A stretch of 64,000 nucleotides of DNA from JAGDMJ01 sp963809695 (GTDB lineage Bacteria; Bacteroidota; Ignavibacteria; UBA10030; UBA6906): assembly GCA_963809695.1 (NCBI GenBank), contig CAWEKI010000010.1, positions 620,001 to 684,000 of the forward strand, given 5' to 3'. The translations under genes were made by a program, and so were the position numbers. The notes beneath the pieces are model-generated. The model worked only from the letters and a program-made list of their open reading frames with translations. It made no database searches and was not told the origin of the DNA. The stretch's first letter is position 1, and every line of letters begins with the position of its first letter. Shown in pieces: positions 35,901 through 44,014 of the stretch.

Positions 35901-38402
35901 GAGGGTGGGCGTGACATCGATGTTGTTGTGCATGAACCAGTTGACGGAGCTCTTGTGCAATTGGAGCAACAACGCACGGCGCAACTTGAGGTAAAGCAAA
36001 GTGTTGGGTGCCTTGACGCCGGGACCGAAATCCTGTTTCTCCAGCGCGTCGATGGATTGCGCCTCCGCCAACCAATCCAGATAATTCTTTTTAGCGGCTC
36101 CATCGTAATAGCGGATCAGATCCTTTTCCGAGAGCGGTACCGCGTCGATTAGATTGTTGGCATCCAGCGTGGTGTGGTAATGCTGATATAGAATACGCAG
36201 CAGCTGCGGAACGCGTAGATTTCCTTGGGCATCGGTCAGATTATACCCGAGTGGACTGAGAAAATTCAGAACGTTGTTCTTGCTACCGAAACTCTGGTGC
36301 ATGTCATCGTAGTAACGACCGCCATACTGGAAGTCATCCAGATTCCGCAGATAGTCCGTGCTGTAACCGATGCGCGCGGCGAACGACGCCGACCCAGGCT
36401 GCAAACCCAGCACGTCCATCAACACCGCGGCGGGATCGCTCTCGGTGCCGGGCTTGCCGACATAGTTCAGTTGCCCGAGCACACTCAGCCAGATCGCGTG
36501 GTATTTTCCAAGCACTTGCTGCATGGTGTAGAGAAAGCCAGGATTTATCTGATTCTCCTGCTTGGACCACGCCCACTGTGCAAAATTACTGGTGAGCAGG
36601 ACGCCATAGGGTTGGTTACCAACGCGGATGGCGGGTAGCGGACCACGGCCGCTAACGCGTTGCACAAAAAACTCACGCAAGGTCTCCTGGGCCGCCTCAC
36701 TCAAGACCGGTTGCATCAAGGTGTCAAAGTAATAACCCAACGTCGCCTGATACAATGCCGTGTTCATCGCGATGGCTTCGCGCCGATCCGTGGCATCACT
36801 GTTATGAACGTGCTGGAGCGGTGCATACTCGATACCAAGGGCATCAGCAAGATAGCGCCCGTCAGTATCATCGCCTGCATTGAACAGCGGGACACCGGTC
36901 TCGGTGAAATAACTGATGTTATTGAACTGATCGTTCTTAGTATATCCCGAGCCACTGTCATTGGTGTTGTTGGTGGCCGTACCCTGGCGCACGAGGCTGA
37001 AGCCTTTAGGCGAGTAATGGTGGTTGTCGATTAGAGTTTCCAACGCCGTCTTGCTGTCAGTGGCACCAGCGGACAAGGAGAGGCCCATGACCAAGACTTT
37101 GCTGAAGCCGTTCAGCGACTGTTGCGCTGTAAGCGGGATCTTGAAACCCATGCCAAGCGACACCGCCTTGAGAAAATCCGAGGTCCAGTCGAATGATTCA
37201 CCGAACAGCAGCTTATCATTCACATTCACAAAGGCCTCGTCTTCTTCCAACGGATCCGGCCCGACAAACAACTCATCCGGCACCTGCTGACCCACGACTT
37301 CATGGACGAGCGTTTCCCCTTCATATAACATCACCACAAATTTATCCGGCAGCACCGTGGTGCGCGGCGCGCGACTCCAGGCGGAAGTCTTGGTGAGATC
37401 ATGTGTCGGAAATATCGGTTCGATTGCAGCCGCAAGGTGATCCCAATTCGTCGGGTTGGTCTGACCCGCAACATAGGCAGCCCGTTGCGCACCGAACTGT
37501 GTCACCATCTCCGTCCACGCCGCCTTCCTGGTGTCTTCCGCGTTCGGCCCGCCGGCCAACGTGGCATCCCACAACGCGCGCCAATACTTCTCACCTTCAT
37601 CCACTTCTTGATCGGATAACACGTCTTCGTGAGTGTGAATTGCGATGTCGTCGGGATAAATTCGCAGCCACAGTTCTGGTGACTTGAGCCCGGTCATGAA
37701 ACGCGTTTCGATCCGCACGGGCATCAATAAAAATGGCGTGCCATCCCCCAGATTCGGTACGAGATCGCGCGGCGCGACATCGCCATAGAGTTGCGCAATG
37801 GCGGCATCGACAGCATCCCGGCTCGCTTTCAGGCGCTGCTTTGCTTCCTGGTATGAACCCTGGTCTGCTACCGCCGCGCTCGGGGCAGTGCCACTTGCCT
37901 GCGGCGTGGTGCGCAGACGGGCCTGCAGTTTGCTGGTCTGGCTGGCGATTGTTTCACGGAGTGTCGTGCGTGACGATTCGAGTTGTGAGCGTTGTTTGTC
38001 GGCCTTGCTTAGCTGTTGCCGCAGGGTGTCGAGTGTCTTGGCCGTTTTCTTATGTTCTTGTTGCAGGGTCTTCTGCGCAGAGTGAAGGTCAAAGGTCTTG
38101 AGTTGTTGTTGGATAAAACTCAGTCGCGTCTCTGCTGCCGCGACTCTCCCCGGTAAGCTGGCCAATGCGCTGAGTTCCAGAGTCAGTTGCTGTAATCGGC
38201 CGGTATTATCAGCGAGTTGATTTTTGAGTTCGAGAATGCGACTGGGATCGGCGGGGAGAACGGTTTGCTGTTTTATGCGCTTCGCCTGGGCGGTCTGATC
38301 TTTACGCAGCCGGAGCTGGATGGCATATAGTTGCTGATCACGCGACGCCCGTTCATTACGTAATGTGGCTATTCGCTGTAAACGTTCATCCCAAATCGAC
38401 AT
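32979..38402 (-). CDS. Giant coiled-coil-headed protein, first gene of the five-gene cluster
   Basis: 1807 residues; AAGG lies 8 bases before the ATG. Residues about 10-185 form a long coiled coil (alternating Leu/Gln/Arg heptads). Next comes a conserved-looking stretch near 215-240 (TPFLLMPVRIETRFM, then LWLRIYPDDIAIHTHE). The central and C-terminal parts are mixed, with a second short helix bundle near 1140-1190 and a beta-rich end (SWLAVEFPITDP near 1640). No signal peptide, catalytic motif or named domain was recognised. As the first and largest gene it may be the scaffold of an intracellular complex with the other four. Codon use by eye is more GC-rich than in the flanks. Confidence 0.8.
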   Translation of the reverse strand: MSIWDERLQRIATLRNERASRDQQLYAIQLRLRKDQTAQAKRIKQQTVLPADPSRILELKNQLADNTGRLQQLTLELSALASLPGRVAAAETRLSFIQQQLKTFDLHSAQKTLQQEHKKTAKTLDTLRQQLSKADKQRSQLESSRTTLRETIASQTSKLQARLRTTPQASGTAPSAAVADQGSYQEAKQRLKASRDAVDAAIAQLYGDVAPRDLVPNLGDGTPFLLMPVRIETRFMTGLKSPELWLRIYPDDIAIHTHEDVLSDQEVDEGEKYWRALWDATLAGGPNAEDTRKAAWTEMVTQFGAQRAAYVAGQTNPTNWDHLAAAIEPIFPTHDLTKTSAWSRAPRTTVLPDKFVVMLYEGETLVHEVVGQQVPDELFVGPDPLEEDEAFVNVNDKLLFGESFDWTSDFLKAVSLGMGFKIPLTAQQSLNGFSKVLVMGLSLSAGATDSKTALETLIDNHHYSPKGFSLVRQGTATNNTNDSGSGYTKNDQFNNISYFTETGVPLFNAGDDTDGRYLADALGIEYAPLQHVHNSDATDRREAIAMNTALYQATLGYYFDTLMQPVLSEAAQETLREFFVQRVSGRGPLPAIRVGNQPYGVLLTSNFAQWAWSKQENQINPGFLYTMQQVLGKYHAIWLSVLGQLNYVGKPGTESDPAAVLMDVLGLQPGSASFAARIGYSTDYLRNLDDFQYGGRYYDDMHQSFGSKNNVLNFLSPLGYNLTDAQGNLRVPQLLRILYQHYHTTLDANNLIDAVPLSEKDLIRYYDGAAKKNYLDWLAEAQSIDALEKQDFGPGVKAPNTLLYLKLRRALLLQLHKSSVNWFMHNNIDVTPTLEVANVYNIRPEISLTKWETMKAKVAVAVPGHPDNAKPVAEYLLTSGRNQTEATYLNEIRAAIKTLASLPTGRLERCFTEHLDTCTYRLDSWQSAMFGVRLEHLRHPPLVGLREGEGNQGEQRDHRSKGIYLGAYGWVENLKPGVRPQLVRGGMPDKLMPPKGEALYEYTNNGGFVHAPSLNQASAAAVLRAGYLSDAQSSEPDRMSVNLSSERIRRALFILQGIHNGQSLEALLGYQFERGLHDTASADINLIKLNEYIYDFRDKYPLEQHYLKQQGSDGPHESVPPNSVVNGVKLAEASGNVPYGAAGAVASASAAERQAIRQEKDRLSDSLDAVKDLLQSESVYQLVQGNFDRAAAVVNALQESNIPPEIDIINTPRSRQFTFTQRVAVQFELLDPDATASNPWSPIAMSPRARVEPGLNAWLGKMLGQPNNVYCRVSQLDAHGNLTGSEDITIDKLALQPIDLAYLVGEELNTGAVQPGMENKTSASELESRIAWYYREKNNLDGTITVRVEFLQPADKRTLGKMLPYLRMLKTVITDARPLHAQDYDPPSKQRVVDKTNPQGYLAAELLGRVQGFQSTFTTLLSDLNIYSINAVVPDKDGNDLHYFSLSAAFDALSVAHLSFADISFTFADGDALWLQTQLLAISSHGLPDAFPLQRELPDAQSKSLLLDQAMGVSHRMGVAAATASDLLTQASAATETAKQVELYLAAGKALMGEMFSLLPHFMYNNEADIQLSHGDRAQLLQHATNALHMHYPAEEWLQSVAHVRNNLSRWDYILSFYEWFNADRLSLLPIQLPYRAGDSWLAVEFPITDPLDPTQPFNIEHDTLSITIHGNAAFVPAAAQCGLLIDDWTEDIPTRKQTSGIAFNYDQPNVTPPQALLLAVPPNLKGHWTWDDLVGILNDTLLRAKLRAVEPQLLDTLDKAEVGVLLPAILADFSQYDLSVALDYRLTIPFVYENAPVKAAMQFTPT

Positions 38403-38416
38403 TGTTTTCGCCTTTG

Positions 38417-38503
38417 CTAATTGGGTCCAAACGTGCCGGGCAGGTCAACGATAGATAATGTCTCGCGCATAAATGATTGACTCGAAGTGATATTGCTACA
38501 CAT
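38417..38503 (-). CDS. Possible 28-aa leader peptide upstream of the large-gene cluster
   Basis: ATG at 38503, preceded by AGAGGAG, opens a frame ending ...ETLSIVDLPGTFGPN with TAG 14 bases before the 1807-aa gene. It could be a leader peptide or the surviving tail of an older gene. The evidence is weak. Confidence 0.2.
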   Translation of the reverse strand: MCSNITSSQSFMRETLSIVDLPGTFGPN

Positions 38504-38591
38504 GGTCTGACGGACTCCTCTCCCCTTCGAGTATTTCTGTCAACGTGTATCCCGAGGCACAGCAGCTCCTAAGACTTTTAAAAAATATAGA

Positions 38592-38960
38592 TCATACATT
38601 GACTAACCGGGTACACATCCTTTTGTTTCGGTGTCGGATGGTGAACAGCCCAATCGAGATGTAGTGGTCGACAACAGATTCATGAGGGAATGCATTAACT
38701 AAGAGCTGCTGGTCGTGGGTGAACGAGGATTCAGAAGTAAAGACACGGTATTTCTCTGGATTAGGGACCCGTCGCGAACTGTAGTCTAGCGCCTGGCAAC
38801 AAAACCTGATATCCGGGTCGCTATCCAAGATGTCAAGTTGCTCGGCCGCAAACTCCGATCTTTTCCATCGTTGTGCGGGAGAATATTTCCGGAGGCCAAA
38901 GGCAAACCCACAAAGCCCGATGAGAGCCGCAGCCAGCTCGATATAGTCCTTCGGTTCCAT
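38592..38960 (-). CDS. Small membrane-anchored protein of unknown function
   Basis: 122 residues with AAGGGAG before the ATG. One N-terminal hydrophobic helix (YIELAAALIGLCGFAFGL) is followed by a cytoplasmic part containing WKRSEFAAEQLDILDSDPDIRFC. Unnamed membrane proteins with an N-terminal helix and a WKRSEF-type segment are common in bacteria, but their role is unknown. It is encoded on the same strand as the large cluster, 189 bases upstream of it. It may share the promoter region but is not clearly part of the operon. Confidence 0.6.
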   Translation of the reverse strand: MEPKDYIELAAALIGLCGFAFGLRKYSPAQRWKRSEFAAEQLDILDSDPDIRFCCQALDYSSRRVPNPEKYRVFTSESSFTHDQQLLVNAFPHESVVDHYISIGLFTIRHRNKRMCTRLVNV

Positions 38961-39508
38961 TCGAAGCTCCCTTGTAGCCTAAGTGCAGGAGTAGCACAAC
39001 TTTGTTGGAGCAGATTCAGCGTCATGAACGCCAGCTCGCGGTAGAGCTAGAATCACACTGCCCCCTTGCACGGAAGGGATACATCGAGCGGAAAAGGAGG
39101 AAAGTCTAGCAAAGCGCGGTATTCACCCCTCATGCTCAAATCCTTCTATTGCGGGGAAACACTAGATTATTGCGAAAGTTCCCAAGGGGGACAATTTCCG
39201 AATTTTCCCAAAAATTCCCGCATTTCAAGGTCAAGACTTAATATTCTGTCCGTCTCCGTTGGAAGAGGGGATTGGGAATGGCTGAGTTTGGCCTGTTCGA
39301 CGGGTACCCGTCGATTCTTGAGTTCTAGGATCTCAATCGATTAGCTCCAAGCGATCAGCGCGGTAATCCATTACCATGCAGGTTGGTATGGCTTTGTTTA
39401 TAGGCGGTGAAGTAGCAGAATATTCCTTCTCAGCGCTGACCCCAGAACCTTTACACTTGATAGATATTTCCCCGTTTCTGGGAACTCTCATTCCCATTCC
39501 TCAGTTGA

Positions 39509-39727
39509 CGCCTATGTAGCCCGCCATTCAGTCTCTATCAGGAACATACGGGGGACGCAAGATCAACATATGCCCGCACGAGCCAGCCATACGCCCGATT
39601 CAATCGTGCGCTGCAACTATTCTGCAAGCCCCCGCAGACCAAACTCATCCGCCATATCTGTGCAAGCATGGAAGAAGTTCCGGAGTATGCCGTGCGTAAC
39701 CGGGAAAACACCGAGCGGGTTATCAAG
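39509..39727 (+). pseudogene. Gene fragment without start, interrupted by a hairpin element
   Basis: An open frame between stops reads like real protein: YARFNRALQLFCKPPQTKLI, then ASMEEVPEYAVRNRENTERV. It has no start codon, and the two-hairpin element at 39728 cuts in directly after it. I do not recognise the family. The gap 38961-39913 has nothing else besides that element. Confidence 0.3.
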
Positions 39728-39835
39728 CTAGTGCCCCACCAACTATCATTTCCAATAAACGACGGGGCACAGTGCTCGCTCCAACTTGAACTCTGTCCGA
39801 GAATTCGTTGCAATTGAAAGTTGGAGCGGCACTAG
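39728..39835. repeat. Two-hairpin element CTAGTGCC...GGCACTAG, copy 1
   Basis: 108 bp bounded by CTAGTGCC and GGCACTAG. Inside are two consecutive hairpins, GTGCCCC/GGGGCAC and GCTCCAACTT/AAGTTGGAGC. The second arm pair keeps AGTGC...GGCACT at its base. The architecture matches 43863-44014, although the inner arms differ. Confidence 0.6.
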
Positions 39836-39913
39836 TCATGAAAATCCAGGGCGTCGATCCTCGTCGCGCTTTATGAATTCACAAAAGTCAAACAATACAA
39901 GCAGGTGATAACT

Positions 39914-40204
39914 ATGATCATCGTTCACGATATATTTGTGTGTAAGCCAGGGAACGCCTCGAAGCTCGCAAAGCTATTCAAAGAGGCGATGGCGAATGAA
40001 AAAAACGTAAGTATCATGACTGACGTGACCGGCCAATACAACCGCGTTGTTATGGCAAGCTGGTATGAGAATCTTGCAGCTTGGGAAAAATCGACAGAGG
40101 CGTACATGAATCCCACTCCAGAGATGAAAGTATCGATGGACAAGATGAAGGGGTATACTGAAATGTATCTTACCGGGTCGCGCGAGATCTATCGCACTTG
40201 GTAA
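39914..40204 (+). CDS. Small dimeric alpha/beta-barrel (NIPSNAP/ABM-like) protein
   Basis: 96 residues from the ATG at 39914, which AGGTGA precedes by 7 bases; the GTG at 39905 is inside that ribosome site. The order strand (IIVHDIFVCKPGN), helix (LAKLFKEAMAN), strand, strand (NRVVMASWYENLAAWEK), helix is the ferredoxin-like half-barrel of antibiotic-biosynthesis-monooxygenase and NIPSNAP-type proteins. It is likely a cytoplasmic homodimer, and its ligand is unknown. A strong terminator follows at 40251-40282, so it is monocistronic. Confidence 0.75.
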   Translation: MIIVHDIFVCKPGNASKLAKLFKEAMANEKNVSIMTDVTGQYNRVVMASWYENLAAWEKSTEAYMNPTPEMKVSMDKMKGYTEMYLTGSREIYRTW

Positions 40205-40250
40205 GTGCCTGGTAAAAGTAGCAAAACTTCTCTGGTCAGCTATCAATTCA

Positions 40251-40282
40251 AACCCCGATTCTGGTGCGAGTCGGGGTTTTTT
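40251..40282 (+). terminator. Intrinsic terminator of the 39914-40204 gene
   Basis: Stem AACCCCGA/TCGGGGTT with a 12-base loop, followed by TTTT, 46 bases after the stop codon. Confidence 0.85.
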
Positions 40283-40292
40283 GCTTACCGCC

Positions 40293-40439
40293 CTACCTTT
40301 TCGTAATGTATTTCGCCCCAATCACCGGCAGCTCCCCTTTGATTAGCTCCACCGTCCCACGCAGGGTTTCGGCGACGAGCCGTACTAAAGAAATGAGGTC
40401 CCCATGTTCTTTGTATGTAGAAAATATGGCGTATCCCCG
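40293..40439 (-). pseudogene. C-terminal gene fragment without start codon
   Basis: The frame reads YAIFSTYKEHGDLISLVRLV followed by AETLRGTVELIKGELPVIGA and ends KYITKR-stop. The amino-acid usage looks like real protein. A stop lies just upstream and no start codon exists, so this is a truncated remnant. The family is not recognised. Confidence 0.3.
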
Positions 40440-40446
40440 CTACAAA

Positions 40447-40482
40447 ATGGAAATGCCCCTACTTGTCTGGGGCATTTCCATC
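40447..40482. terminator. Perfect hairpin, possible terminator
   Basis: ATGGAAATGCCCC pairs exactly with GGGGCATTTCCAT around a 9-base loop. It is flanked by A/T on both sides, so it may act on either strand. Confidence 0.5.
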
Positions 40483-40588
40483 TTATAACCGGCTCGACAG
40501 GGCTTTGAGATGCTAAGAGACTACTGCGAACTCGCCCTGGCTGCCACAATCGTGCACGGTCTTCCTGTCACGACACGGCACAGACACA

Positions 40589-40618
40589 AGGAACCCCGGC
40601 TGCAACGCAGGGGTTCCT
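40589..40618 (-). terminator. Hairpin downstream of the haloperoxidase-type gene
   Basis: AGGAACCCC/GGGGTTCCT with a 12-base loop lies 34 bases after the stop of the minus-strand gene ending at 40652. The U tract is poor (TTG), so efficiency is uncertain. Confidence 0.5.
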
Positions 40619-40651
40619 GAAATGTTCATGACGGTTTTCCTTTCTTACACA

Positions 40652-43600
40652 TCATTTCGCCAGAATCATCTTCCGTGTCTGTACCAGACTGCCCGCCTGA
40701 AGTCTGAAGAAATAAACTCCACTGGCAAGTCTTCCCCCATCAAACCGGACGGAGTGGACTCCCACCGGCTTGTTCTCATCAACCAGGGTGGCTACTTCTC
40801 TCCCAAGGAGATCGAAGACCTTAAGAGTAACATGGCTGGGTGCAGAAAGCTGAAATTGAATCGATGTCGAGGGATTGAACGGGTTCGGATAGTTCTGCTC
40901 GAGCCTCGTCACCTGTGGCAAGGCTCCCAAGGGTAATTGGGCGACAGACGTGATGGTATACTTCGAGATGAGGTAGTTTTCCACTGCCTGCCGGTCTGCC
41001 TCGGCAAGGACGGTATCATAGACTATCACCTCGGCGATGTCTCCTTTGAAAATTGCCGACACGAAATCGACATCCAGATGATCTGCCCCACCGATCCCCC
41101 CCACTCCCAGACCATCAGCACTCCCCAGGGGAACTGAGATGGCCATGTTTGTACTGGTTTGCGGACTGTCCACAGCCTCCTTTCCGCCAACGCGCAGGCT
41201 TGTGCTGTACATCAATTTGTCCGTCGTGATACTGAGCACCTTCCATTCCCCAAACGCAGCGATGCCAGGTAGTGTGGCATGCAGCCAGCTACTTGTGCCG
41301 GCAAACGGATCAATGATGTCCGGAGAATTTCCGGAAAAGTCGTTTCTCATGGACAGCCCGTAGATTTGCCCGTCATGATATGTATCACCGAGCGTGACGG
41401 GATAGTAGGGGTGTAGCCCTGTGGCTCCGGATTCCACCTTGAAAACCAGGAACATGCTGATTTGGTGCATCGGCGTTGTTCCGGTCAGTCCCACCCGATC
41501 GTTGGCACCATCAAATCGCAGCACCGGCTTCCCATTGAGCGCCCCAGCTACCAGGAGCGGTTGCCGCGCCATATCGGCCTGGATGGCGTCGTTGCCGTGG
41601 CCGCTCTGGTCGTGCCACCTGCTCACGCTCCCGTTGAGTGTGTCGACGCCGGCATCGGCTTTCAGCCAGAGCTGGAGACCGGCATTGGGTATTGAGGGTT
41701 GTGACAACCCATATTTCGTCGCGAGATAGGTTTCAACTGCTTGCCGTGCCGAGTCGGTGAGCGCTGAGCCGTAGACGAGAACCTCGGCGACATGGCAGCG
41801 GGCAATGAGGTAGGCAAGCGGATTTCCTTTTGTCATCCCAAGTCCGCCATACTCGGAGACGGTAGCGGTGCCCAGCGGTACGGAGAGGGGAGTATTGACC
41901 CCGCCCTGGGGTGTTATCGTTGCAGCAACTCCGTTGACATGCATTGTGGTGTTCCACATGTTCTGGTTTGCAGTCACGCAAATGAGCTTCCACTTGCCGA
42001 ATGCCGCACACCCCGACCCGGGAGCCACCGCGCGGACCCAGCTATTCTCGCTCAAATACGGGTCGATCTCGTCCGGTGAATTGTTGGAGAAACCATTCCG
42101 CATGGAGAGGCCATAGGTTTGAGCCGAGTCGCCGAGGGTGATCGGGTAATAGTAATGATTGTCCGCGGCGCCGGAGTCGATCTCCTCGACGATGAAGATG
42201 CTGAACTGGGACATGCGTGTCGTCCCTGTGAACCCCAGGCGATCGTTCACTCCGTCAAACATCAGCGCAGGCTTGCCGCCGTAGACAGCGTCCTTCACTA
42301 GGAGCGGCTGCCGGGAGGTATCGGGCTGAAGGGCATCATTGCCGTTGCCACTCAAATCCTTCCATGTGCTCACTTTCGGGCCATTGAGGATCAGGCCTGA
42401 GTCCGCCTGGAGCCAGAGTTGCAGGTTTGCGGTGGGCACTGGCGCCTCGGACGGCTTGAAGAAGTGGTCAGCCACCCAATCTGCAACCTTTTGCGCGATC
42501 GCCGCGCCGACCTCCACCGAATTGCGGTAGTGCATGCCCCCATACACCCGCGCATTAATGACTTCTCTCACGATGCTGTCCGTGCTTGCGTATGTGTGAT
42601 ACGTCATCGGCGAACCGGGGACAGAAGCACTCGTCAATGTGATGTCAAGTGCCGAAGTTCCAAAGTACCTTTCAAGGCCATACGCCAGCCCTCCGGTAAC
42701 ATATCCGTGCGCAGCAGGATATTCCGGATGGCCGGGCGTTATGCCAAGTGGCAGCCATGCGGTATCAGGTTCCGTGTTTGGATTGCCGTCGGTATCTGCG
42801 GCCCTGATTGCCGTCACCGGCCTCCAGAAATTGTAGTGGAATTTCGAGTCCCATGCGGCAATGACTGCATCGCCGATCGTCACATACATCTGGGCGAAGA
42901 ACCGTGCAATCTCTGCAACCGACATGTTGCGCGAAGAGTCAATCAAACGAAGATTGCGGCCAAGTTGTGTGGCCGGATTGTCCAGGTAGAACTGGCCGGT
43001 CGCCGTTTGCTGAGGGGTCCGTGCAGAATTGTCGCGCACGCCATACTGCTTGGACTCATTAAAGTCGCGCGTGTAGATCTCGCTCGTGATCTCTGGCGGC
43101 GCAGGAGCGCGAAACTGCGAGTCGGAGACCATGGCAAACGGCTTCAGATGAGCGATCCAGGGTGTCTGCGGCGTGGCAGGAGGCGGCGGGGCTCCGGGTG
43201 TCAACTGGTAGACTCCCGGTCCGGAACCAAACGTGTACGGGATCACGGCATTCCTGCCATCATCGGCGCGCAACGCCAGGAAACGCTCCGCAACTTCGGT
43301 CCCGATCGCGATGCCTCGTGTTTTGGCGTCATTGTTGGGCACATCCACCAGAGCGTGTGCGTACACTGAATCCAGGTACAGCCCCTGGTCGGGATAAAAC
43401 CGCACGAGCACGGTATATGCCGCCGCAGCGATCGCCGCATCCTCTGAAGCCCACGGTGCGGCGTTGGACGGGCGTACGGCGAAAGGGGTGTACTTGCCGT
43501 CGATGGCATTGACCGCATCGTACATTGCAATGTGAACATAGACCATATCCACAATGTTGGCTCCCGCCGGCCTGCCCGTCTTCAGTAGCACAACATTTGC

Positions 43601-43705
43601 GATGGCGTTCCAGTCGCTTACCGGGTCGGCGTGAGCTCGACTCGCGGATGAAAGCAGCGCCAGCGTAACAGCAAGGGCTATGCCTTGCGTTGTGAAGCTT
43701 TTCAT
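40652..43705 (-). CDS. Secreted vanadium haloperoxidase/PAP2-family protein fused to two LamG-type domains and T9SS tail
   Basis: 1017 residues from the ATG at 43705 (AGGGGGT upstream); a signal peptide ends ASRAHA near 27. Residues 30-410 match the PAP2/vanadium-dependent haloperoxidase fold: FWRPVTAIR near 300, HPEYPAAHGYVTGG near 330 and RVYGGMHYRNSVEVG near 385 give the vanadate/phosphate-binding Arg and His residues. Two concanavalin A/LamG-type domains follow (starting NLQLWLQADSG near 430 and GLQLWLKADAGVD near 655). Last is a T9SS sorting domain (QNYPNPFNPSTSI near 935, ending QTRKMILAK). It should be exported by Sec and type IX secretion to the cell surface. Halide oxidation or phosphatase activity are both possible. 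Confidence 0.85.
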   Translation of the reverse strand: MKSFTTQGIALAVTLALLSSASRAHADPVSDWNAIANVVLLKTGRPAGANIVDMVYVHIAMYDAVNAIDGKYTPFAVRPSNAAPWASEDAAIAAAAYTVLVRFYPDQGLYLDSVYAHALVDVPNNDAKTRGIAIGTEVAERFLALRADDGRNAVIPYTFGSGPGVYQLTPGAPPPPATPQTPWIAHLKPFAMVSDSQFRAPAPPEITSEIYTRDFNESKQYGVRDNSARTPQQTATGQFYLDNPATQLGRNLRLIDSSRNMSVAEIARFFAQMYVTIGDAVIAAWDSKFHYNFWRPVTAIRAADTDGNPNTEPDTAWLPLGITPGHPEYPAAHGYVTGGLAYGLERYFGTSALDITLTSASVPGSPMTYHTYASTDSIVREVINARVYGGMHYRNSVEVGAAIAQKVADWVADHFFKPSEAPVPTANLQLWLQADSGLILNGPKVSTWKDLSGNGNDALQPDTSRQPLLVKDAVYGGKPALMFDGVNDRLGFTGTTRMSQFSIFIVEEIDSGAADNHYYYPITLGDSAQTYGLSMRNGFSNNSPDEIDPYLSENSWVRAVAPGSGCAAFGKWKLICVTANQNMWNTTMHVNGVAATITPQGGVNTPLSVPLGTATVSEYGGLGMTKGNPLAYLIARCHVAEVLVYGSALTDSARQAVETYLATKYGLSQPSIPNAGLQLWLKADAGVDTLNGSVSRWHDQSGHGNDAIQADMARQPLLVAGALNGKPVLRFDGANDRVGLTGTTPMHQISMFLVFKVESGATGLHPYYPVTLGDTYHDGQIYGLSMRNDFSGNSPDIIDPFAGTSSWLHATLPGIAAFGEWKVLSITTDKLMYSTSLRVGGKEAVDSPQTSTNMAISVPLGSADGLGVGGIGGADHLDVDFVSAIFKGDIAEVIVYDTVLAEADRQAVENYLISKYTITSVAQLPLGALPQVTRLEQNYPNPFNPSTSIQFQLSAPSHVTLKVFDLLGREVATLVDENKPVGVHSVRFDGGRLASGVYFFRLQAGSLVQTRKMILAK

Positions 43706-43862
43706 GTAACCCCCTATAATGGTTAAGTATTGAAGTTGGAATGAATGGTGGAAGGGGGTCAACACTCATGCCAGGATGGAATCGGCGAAACCAATCGGAA
43801 TGAAGCTATAAGCTGGGGAGGATGTTCGATTTCGGCCGAAGCGTTGGCCGGAATCGGGCAAT

Positions 43863-44014
43863 CTAGTGCCCCTTCAATTTATTCTGGCGCTGTGTTTTTC
43901 CAAGAGGAATAAATTGAAGGGGCACTGTGGGCTGAACGTGCGAGGGTTCCGGGAAAGTGCCATTTCAAATTAATCCACCAAAAACGTAGGCAGATTAATT
44001 TGAAACGGCACTAG
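43863..44014. repeat. Two-hairpin element CTAGTGCC...GGCACTAG, copy 2
   Basis: 152 bp bounded by CTAGTGCC and GGCACTAG. The left hairpin pairs AGTGCCCCTTCAATTTATTC with its exact complement. The right one pairs AGTGCCATTTCAAATTAATC with its complement, with one mismatch. The final CTA supplies the stop codon of the sigma-54 regulator at 44011. The rest of the gap 43706-44010 shows nothing else. Confidence 0.7.

Noticed and set aside
21581..38402. Large-gene cluster as a prophage tail or contractile injection system
   Set aside because: No sheath, tube, baseplate, spike or AAA ATPase sequence was recognised, and the phosphoesterase does not fit such systems.
42419..43369. Plus-strand open frame of 316 codons
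   Set aside because: It is a shadow of the haloperoxidase-type gene, which carries conserved motifs on the minus strand.
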